Assembly (NCBI GenBank): GCA_949752745.1
Contig: OX457026.1
Span: forward strand, 69,868,591-69,932,590
Origin: Protula sp. h YS-2021
Taxonomy: Eukaryota; Annelida; Polychaeta; Sabellida; Serpulidae
Direction of reading: 5' to 3'
DNA: 64,000 bases
The notes under the pieces: generated by a model
The model's input: only the letters and a program-made list of their open reading frames with translations
Database searches by the model: none
What the model was told of the DNA's origin: nothing
Shown here: positions 56,751 to 64,000 of the stretch, one piece after another
How positions within the stretch are numbered: the first letter of the stretch is position 1
Layout: each line of letters begins with the position of its first letter
Program-made: the position numbers and the translations under genes

Positions 56751-57778
56751 GGGAGAAAATATTAAACAGTCATAAGGGCTCTACGGCCAAGGTTTACAGG
56801 TCTCAGTGGAACAAGTTTGCCACCTGGTGCAGCAGCTCTAAGCTGGACCCGTTTCAGGCTACCCCAGCAGTGGTAGCGGACTTCCTCGATCACCTATTCA
56901 CAGATGAGAAGTTGAAGGTAGGTTCCATCGAGGGCTATAGGGCCGCTATAGGGTCAAGACTCAAAGCATTAACAGGCTACGACCCCAGCGAAGATGTAGC
57001 CCTCTCACAGCTGGTAAGATATTTTAAAGTAAACCCCCCACCCTGCCCATCCAACATAGCGCAGTGGGACTTATCTTTAGTCCTGTGATATCTCCAACGC
57101 CCAGACCTTTTTAGTAAAGACGTGATTTCAGCTAAAAATGCAATTCTAAGGTTCACGTTTTTATTAGCTTTAGCGTCGGGCAAACGGAGAAGCGAGATTC
57201 ATGCGCTGGACAGGAAGGTAAATTAAGATAGGACACTTGGGAGAAGGTCACCCTAGTCCCCAGGGCAGGATTCATGGGAAAACCCATATTATGACCCAAG
57301 GGATGGGAACGTTCGATCACATTGCTCTTCCATCCCTACCAGATGACCATGATGCCGACGGCTTGGTCTCTTTGTGTCCCGTCAAAGCTTTACGTCAGTA
57401 TCTGGAAATGTCAGAGGCCTACAGGACGAAGAAGCAAAAGGCACTTATCATTTCTTTCATGCCGAAATTTAACAAAGATCTTTCAAAACAGTCTATCTGA
57501 AATTGTATCAAAAAGGTCATTTTGGCAGCCTATGACGAAGCACAAATTGACCCGAACCCGTCTCAGAACTTAACGTCAAAGCCCATCAGGTAAGGCAGGT
57601 AGCTAATTCCCTGAGGGCCGTACGTAATGTGTCCCTTTCAGATATATTAAAAACAGGTTGTTGGTCTTTCCCCACCTCTTTTGTTAAATACTATCTGAAA
57701 GATTTTTCACAGGATGAATTGTCCGGTCTATATTCATTGGGACCGTTCGTGGCTTCAGAAATGACCTTTACAGGCTGA
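56750..57778 (+). pseudogene. DIRS tyrosine recombinase, second copy
   Basis: [29 protein letters not shown], then TGA (about 57088) where the first copy has an Arg codon, then LASGKRRSEIHAL (first catalytic Arg), KAHQVRQ (HxxR) and GCW..FVKYYL (candidate Tyr). The HxxR region is in frame with its Tyr here, whereas the first copy has lost a base. Further stops lie near 57225 and 57498. Confidence 0.85.
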
Positions 57779-58959
57779 TGGTTTCTGTTGTAGATCTGCG
57801 TCCCCCAAGGTCAAGAACAAGGGCAAGCAGAAGGGCAACTTTTCCAAGGGCCGTAACGGGAACTACCAACAACAACAACAAACCACGGAAGTAACAACCC
57901 ACAAGAAGGATTTCTCCTTCTTACTCTGGACATTTCGTCTTTCGTTAGAGTCCTTTCGAACCGTTTATATATTCGAACCATGCTTATATTAAGCTACTGG
58001 CAATCGCTGGACGAGTATTTCTTAATTAAGCATTCTATATATTCTGAGGTGTTTATGATAGTATGTGTAATTGGTGCAGTCCAGTCTTCGGTCTTACGAC
58101 TACTCGGGTTTTTTTAAATTTTTTAAACGCCTTTCTTCAAGTCTTTCAGAAAGAAAGGGGGGACCGTTTCGGTCCCAAAGGTACCGCAGTGACCGCATAC
58201 AAGTTTGTGCCCGGAAACCGAAAGACCGGTCTCTTGACCATGATACAGGCTACCATAGTGTCATAATGGACCCATGGGACCATATAGCCCCATGTAGGGA
58301 AACAGTCACAAATTAGCTGAAATTTAGTCTGTATTTCATTTTATGCCGATTCTCAGTAATTTTAGAGCAATCTAGTCAATCTTTACAGGTTTATATCAAA
58401 TAAACGTGGTAAATTAAGAGAAATTTTGGGAAAAGAAAGTTAGACAACGGAGTCTCTCTTTTTCCAAGTATGAATAGCATGCCTTGCTAAGGCACTTCAC
58501 TCTCGTTACTCGAAATGTCAAAAGAGTTTAGTGGCGTAAATCCTATGGGTTTACGATCTTATTTTAGCTTTGCTAATAAACTTAATTGTACAAGAATACA
58601 TAGCAAGTGAATAGTGAGAACTTGAGGTAGGGATCCATCCGGTGGGCGGTTGGAGGGGGATGGTGATAGTTCTCTAAGATTAAGGCATGGCTGGAAGCCT
58701 TTCTCATCTCGACTGACAGTTGCTGTGATATTTTACTTTGTTTCTGATTTTACCTTATGTTACAAGACCGGAATGGTACTCTTCCGGACTTAATTTAGGA
58801 AATCATTAAAAGAATTGAAACTTAGCTGACAAGTTTTATTTCTTCTTCTGCTTCGAGTGCCCAGCACTCCTTTATTTAAACAACGAGTTTTTGAAAGCCG
58901 TAGTGTAATTCGCGACCTTTTTGGGCAGTTCAAGAATGGCAGGCTCCCCTGCTCCGGAC

Positions 58960-59024
58960 TCAAGTCCCATTAAAAGTGGAGATAAGCGAATTCAAAGCTT
59001 TTGCGAAGTAAAACTAATGTTTAA
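58960..59024. repeat. Partial ICR of the second DIRS copy
   Basis: Holds the complement of the left outer terminus through GCGAAGTAAAA, then CTAATG, and stops matching soon after. This marks the right breakpoint of the copy. Confidence 0.8.
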
Positions 59025-59307
59025 CTAAGGCACTAAAACGCGAGTTTCATTGAGGCTCGATGCTTGTAAATGATATGTTTTTTTAGTATATAAGAAGTGC
59101 ATCTCCAGTTTTAATTAGCAAAAACTCAATTTATCCCTTTACTCGTACATAAGGAGGTAAACTGTAATCATTAAAAATGAAAAAGAAATCATAGAATGGG
59201 CAAGCAAGAAAAATGAAAAGATTTGTTACAGCATGAAAAGATAGGGGTTATTAATATAAGTCAGGCAGAAAGTCAGACACAATTAGGGAAGAAAACATGT
59301 GAGTGAA

Positions 59308-59400
59308 ATTTGTTTTGTTTTTTTTTGTTTTTTTTTTTTTGTTTTTTTTTGTTTTTTTTTTTGTTTTTGTTTTTTTTTTTTTGTTTTTGTTTTTTTTAAG
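59308..59400. repeat. T-rich (T5-12G)n tract
   Basis: Runs of 5-12 T separated by single G or GT. May be a degenerate poly(A) tail in reverse. Confidence 0.9.
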
Positions 59401-60950
59401 CATATCGTGGTTAAACAGTAATCGTGTTGATATGTTTTTTTTTAATTTTTCATTTTTTATATTTCTTTTTTAAACTGGTTGAAAATATTTATAAACAATG
59501 CCAAATGTGTTTTATTTATCGGCTACCATCCAGGTACATTAAGAGATAACGCACTCCTATGTCAATAAAGTTCCTCGAACCCCGGAAGTTGGACCACTCA
59601 GTCCCATGGGTGGCCCGATTGGCACTAGATCGACAGCATTTAACCTACTTAAATCGACGGCATGTTGCGTTCGCAGAACTGATCAGTAGCGACACTAGTA
59701 CAAGGACGCCACAACGACGTAGGAGTTAAATAAAAATTGTCCTCCGACTGAAACAATCCATACTCGTAATATACATATATTAACCACATACTTTACCACC
59801 TGGTGATATTTGACTATATGGTTACCATACATTAACCATGTGACACCGTTGTCGAAACGACTAAAAATGGCACCGCATATACGTCGTTGTGAGTTTGCAA
59901 AGACAATGGATCTGATTTTAAAATAACTGAGATAGTGTCTTTCAACATTTCGAGTCATGGCGCAGAGACGTCTTTTTCGACTGACTACTTGTCAAATTTA
60001 CAGTATCTAGTGTGTGTTTACATTTTACTCACTTCAAATTTAGGCTGAGCAACTTATTCAGTGCAGAAAAATATCCGCTTTTAGATTGAAACCCCATTTG
60101 TACATTCTTTTCATGATTTTTAAATACATGGATTAGTTTGCTTTGTATTATATTGAAAACGGAAGATGTTAAATTATTCTAAAACACTTCAATTTAATAC
60201 TGCACTCAATACATACAACATAAGTACAGCGAGACCCTGTATTGGGGGCATTGATTTGTAGTTTTTCCCTTATAGCGGAGTGAATGGAGAGGTTTAAGAA
60301 AGCTTAACTACACCAAGGTGGGATGCGTCAGCCAATATTAAAAAATAAACATCGCTTCATTTTTATTCTTCATAACCATGGCTACATCTTATTCCTAATC
60401 CAACCCATCCGACGGGTAAAAGACATATTAAATAAAATAGTAATAAGTTTCAAACACTTTTCCTAATGCTGATTTTGATTATTCTTCTCCTTCTCCTTCT
60501 CCTACTTTTGATCATTTTAACCTTCGGCGCTTTCTTTCAATGCTACCTGTCGTTGACTTCCTTTATCTGGTTATCTGTAATCTATCTTTTTGAAAAAAAA
60601 ATTATTTAACTATGGATGATAGCGAGAATGATCAACTTGTATAAGCAATAGGAGGAATTTCTACGTATTTGACAAGGTAAAGTGGCCTATGTCTCAAGAG
60701 GTTTTGTTTATTTCAATTCCATTCGTAATTCCGATTGCTATCTAAACCAAGAGAGTGACACATCGAACTCGGGATATACGGCTTTGTATTTTCTAAAAAT
60801 GATGCGATGTGCTTGGGATTTCACGACAACTTGAATTCAAAAGTCAAGGCCAAAGTGACGTCAAAATATTTTTCAAAACGGGTATTAAACCACGAAAAGT
60901 GGCAATAAAAAGTGCTCAAATACCAGTTTGAACATATAAAGCGTACTCAG
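59401..60950. other. No feature recognised
   Basis: AT-rich, short chance frames only. Confidence 0.45.
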
Positions 60951-60959
60951 TAGGGAGTA

Positions 60960-61480
60960 ACCTTTCATTCTGAACCTTGATCTTGAGGGTCAAGGTCAAA
61001 GGTCACGTGACTTATGTGAGGTCATTTTCAACCCTGTGGGTCTAAACAACGTGACATCAGAGATACCTCAATGACCATGACCTTCTCGGCCACGGTCGAA
61101 GTAAAAAACCAGAAGTTGACTATTATCTCAAAAACGGTTAGAGATAGAGCTATTTTGAGCTCATTTTTGACTTGTGGGTCTAAACAACGTAACATCAGAG
61201 GTACCTCAGTCACTTTGACTTTCTTGTTCACGGTCGAGGTCAAAAGCCGGGAGTTGACTGTTATCTTGAAAATTGTTAGAGACAGAGCCATTTTGAGCTC
61301 ATTTTCCACTCTTTGGGCTTAAATAACGTTACATAAGAGGTACTTTGGTGACCTTAACTTTTTCATTTACGGTCGAGATCAGAAACCGGAAATTGACTGT
61401 TATCTCGTAAACGGTTGGAGGTAGAGTGGTTTTGAGCTCATTTTTAACCCGCTGGGCCAAAACGACGACAAAGAACTGGT
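60960..61480. repeat. 139-bp tandem repeat with AGGTCA half-sites, about three copies
   Basis: The landmark TCTAAACAACGT occurs at 61041 and 61179, then CTTAAATAACGT at 61318 and CCAAAACGACG at 61457, period 138-139. Each unit has a TTGACTRTTATCTYG block, AAACGGTTAGAGATAGAG, TTTTGAGCTCATTTT and GGTCGAGGTCA-type words. The left edge holds GGTCAAGGTCAAAGGTCACG. A single related unit is at 9660-9900. Confidence 0.9.
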
Positions 61481-61549
61481 CCTGCGTGACTTTGAGATTC
61501 TTGGTCATAATTTAATACCAATATTTTCTTTAGTGGTTTCTGCAAGTGG

Positions 61550-61600
61550 ATCCCCTCCCCCTCCCCTCCCCCCCCCCGCTCCCCCCACCACCCCAAGTCC
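61550..61600. repeat. C-rich low-complexity tract
   Basis: CCCCTCCCC units with a long C-run. A complementary G-rich tract follows at 61730-61775. Confidence 0.85.
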
Positions 61601-63280
61601 CTACCTCACCCGTCATTCAGCGATCTTAACTATTTTGAGCAAACTTCATTTTCAACCTTAACTTTTCCATTTGTATTTTCATTTAAGCATTTGTTTTAGA
61701 ATCAGTCTTTTCGAATTGACATACGGTGGTAGGTGTGGTGGTGGGTGGGGGGGAGGGAGGGGAGGGGGTCGGCGGCGGCGGAGATCGATTAAATTTTCAC
61801 TGACACCCCCCAGACTTGTACTTAAACTAGAGCATTATGAATACTCTTCAAATGAGGACATAATGTGCACGCCGTAAACGAGGTCATTTTGTATTCGTCT
61901 CACAGCATTTGCTCATACTCAGATTACAAATAAGTTGTCTTATCTTTTACAATTAAATAGTGTTTTGATTACAAATAAGTCTATATTAAGTACTTCGTAT
62001 ATATCTAAATTCTTCTTTTCGGCCCATGCCCGTGCAGCAACGAAACCAAATTTTGTACTTGGAGACCGAAGGGCGAGAAGCTGTGGGGGTGATCAAGAAA
62101 GTGGTAGGGCTGTGCGTCTGAAGGCCGATCGTAATCGAAAACGTGGGGAGAAGGTAGCACTCTTGTAACAAATCTGTTACCATGCATGTCCATAACTTTT
62201 TAAAAGGACCCCTAAACGCGGAGTGCCATGTTTGAAATAATAACACCCTTTTTAATCAAATGCGGAGTGCAGGGAGGCATCACCTGTGCAGTTTTGCCCC
62301 TTTATACATTGTCAGTAGAAAACATGAAACATTAAGCCGCAACAATACTAGTTTGCTGCCTGTCATACAGATCTCTTGTTAACCAGAGAAGGCGATCCCC
62401 GTCAGAGATAGAGCATCGATGGACGTCTCATTTTCATACCTGCCTGTGTGTGTAGCCATCTGAAAAGCAGACTAGGGAGTAGTTTCCAGATGAGAGCTCG
62501 TAAGGAGTGGCCAAAAGACTAGTTTCTTTGTGACAACCCACCCCCACCGCCCCCACCCCCGGATTCTGGATCCCAAAAACAGTGGCGGGGCGTCGATGCC
62601 CCCCCCCCCCCCCCCGCCCCTGTGGCTCGTAGAAGCGCTTCCAAGGCGAGATGTGATGTACCAAACGGTGTCCTCGTAATTCTAGCAGTCTAATTGGTAT
62701 CCCGGACGTTATTTCATATCTTAACGGATTAAATTCTACTTATTTTAAGAAAAAAAAATCAATTGCGACTTAAGCAATGAATGATATTTTACGGATATAA
62801 CTACGGTCATTATCCATGCACAATGATGATCAAAATAATTTACCCTATCACTCATACAAATTCAGTTTAATATTGTTACTTTCTTAATCGAAAAAAGCAC
62901 CCGCGTTGATGGTTTTTCTTATGCATAAAGTAAAGTTCCTAAAACACATTATGCATCCTTCTTACTTTCAAAGAAAAGACTTCATGTTTTAAAGCTGTTA
63001 TTTACTGCTCAATTGACGTTTCTGATGCAGCGTTAAATATATGTCGGCAAATTGACGATTTATGTAGGCGTCGGAAAAAAGAGCGAAATGCAAAAATGTC
63101 CGGTCACAACTGAAAAAGCATCGTCGTGTTAGCACTCACAGGAAATTTGAGCCTGGTAACGGCTGCTTTGAAAACTGACGAAAGTCAAGACATGAATTGT
63201 GGTATATTCAGAAGCTCGCCAGTACTTTTACCGCCTACTTTGAAATAATTCGAGAAAACTGACTACATACATATCCTGTG
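61601..63280. other. No gene recognised; contains C-runs
   Basis: Low-complexity runs (about 61735-61775 G-rich; 62599-62616 C-run). The frames around them are repeat-driven. The sequence near 63290-63420 (ACTTTGACGG, GTCGTTAGAATTGTCACTG) resembles 7915-8000, possibly the same dispersed family. Confidence 0.45.
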
Positions 63281-63588
63281 TTATCCGATGACTTTGACGG
63301 AGAGATGACCTCTAGTCGTTAGAATTGTCACTGTCTAGACGGTGATGTGATTAATATTTTCTATACGTCATTCTCCCGATGTCTAAATAAATCAGTAGGT
63401 CGGCGTCGTGAAACTGATAGGTTAAAGCGCCCCGTATCTCCTTATTTTGGACAACTGCAGAAAAAAGACTATCTCTGTGAAAAACGTGGCCCCAAATTCC
63501 TCCCACCCACCAAAGTTAAAATAAAAAAAAAATCAGAAAAAATGGCCTGTTGGATTGCCGGTTTTTCATTTTGCTGGTGGTCATATAA

Positions 63589-64000
63589 CCGGTGTAACAG
63601 GCTATCTTAACCTCCCCCTGTACAGATCCCCCAACGGGGGAAGCTATACCAGGCTATCTTCCTCCCTCAAGTATATTTAGCCCCCCCCCCCCCCCCTCAA
63701 CTTTTTTGCGTGTAAATGTATTTTGATAATATTTATTCTTACAAAGAAATGTACTCAATTAAACTATATAAAACTATATTGAACTACTTATTGGCTAAAT
63801 TCAACACAATTCAAACAAAATACAGTATAAAAAGACATCTTTGATAAGAAAGTCTTTATTTTTCTCTTAATATCCCTTTTAGCATTTTAGAGAGCCCAAA
63901 TGGAAACTCCTGATCGCTAAGTTTATCAAAAATAACATCCACATTATCTAAGAAGCGATTTCTTGTATGTTCAACTTTATCTTCCTTTTAGGAAGTGATA
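63589..64000. mobile_element. Inverted-repeat element (CCGGTGTAACAG ends), second copy, cut by window edge
   Basis: Starts CCGGTGTAACAGGCTATCTT and follows 26241-26600 through AATTAAACT.TATAAAACT, TTTTTCTCTTAATATCC and AACATCCACATTATC to the last base of the window, with a C-run and about 60 bp of indel difference. Its right end lies outside. Confidence 0.8.

Larger units (their letters stand above)
53440..59030 (+). mobile_element. DIRS-type retrotransposon, second copy, truncated and internally deleted
   Basis: Same family as 13920-21784: gag-like start MTEASL, RT with FQYLDDW, recombinase, and a 3' region that shares AATGGCAGGCTCCCCTGCTC and the left-end complement TAAAAGTGGAGATAAGCG. It stops within the ICR (after GTAAAACTAATG, about 59024), so the right terminal repeat is absent; no left terminal repeat is visible before 53440. 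About 0.9 kb (the RNase H region) is missing near 56750. The 5' boundary is uncertain. Confidence 0.85.

Noticed and set aside
62434..62664. Gly-rich minus-strand frame
   Set aside because: Driven by the C-run at 62599-62616.
1..64000. CRISPR arrays, rRNA genes, prokaryotic operons
   Set aside because: No regular spacer-repeat arrays, no rRNA-like sequence, and the genes have introns.

Overview
The window looks like AT-rich genomic DNA of an invertebrate animal. It has intron-containing animal genes (a cytosolic sulfotransferase and a Shaw/Kv3-type potassium channel), tyrosine-recombinase (DIRS-type) retrotransposons, several LINE fragments, short DNA transposons with TA target sites, and tRNA-headed SINE-like repeats. 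This mix fits a marine lophotrochozoan such as a mollusc, but the species cannot be fixed from sequence alone. There are no operons, CRISPR arrays or prokaryotic features. Nearly all the short open frames are chance or transposon-derived.

Layout. 1-3.2 kb: the 3' five exons (about 238 residues) of a cytosolic sulfotransferase gene on the + strand; its first coding exon(s) lie upstream of the window or were not found. 3.2-11.5 kb: repeats (a 0.9 kb TA-flanked inverted-repeat element, a fold-back element with iterated TCGGCTA heptamers, dispersed families, a 195-bp GA microsatellite). 11.5-40.0 kb: one complete five-exon voltage-gated K+ channel gene on the - strand, which I assembled from phase-compatible splice junctions (576 residues). 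Its second intron (8.5 kb) is almost entirely one DIRS element (13920-21784) inserted antisense to the channel. Its first intron (17.6 kb) carries a frameshifted LINE (28.1-30.4 kb), a LINE RNase H remnant (33.5-34.1 kb), an L1-type RT scrap (38.1-38.4 kb), a short inverted-repeat element, two tRNA-like SINE heads and satellite-like blocks.

40-53 kb: no recognisable host gene; it contains a Tc1-like non-autonomous element (44.2-45.0 kb) and a pogo-like non-autonomous element (45.3-46.0 kb). 53.4-59.0 kb: a second, more degraded DIRS copy lacking its left end, its right terminal repeat and its RNase H segment. 59-64 kb: a 139-bp tandem repeat with nuclear-receptor half-sites, homopolymer runs, and at the right edge a second copy of the 26.2 kb inverted-repeat element.

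The most interesting signals are: (a) the intact-looking channel with a histidine at the fourth S4 arginine position and a TIP instead of PVP motif in S6; (b) the DIRS copy, whose two termini and internal complementary region can be read directly and define a TTTTA crossover core shared by left end, right end and circle junction; (c) the insertion of that element in the channel's intron; and (d) a likely GC-AG intron in the channel gene. I see no clearly novel biochemical system. The strongest novelty is the structural record of DIRS integration and the divergent channel.
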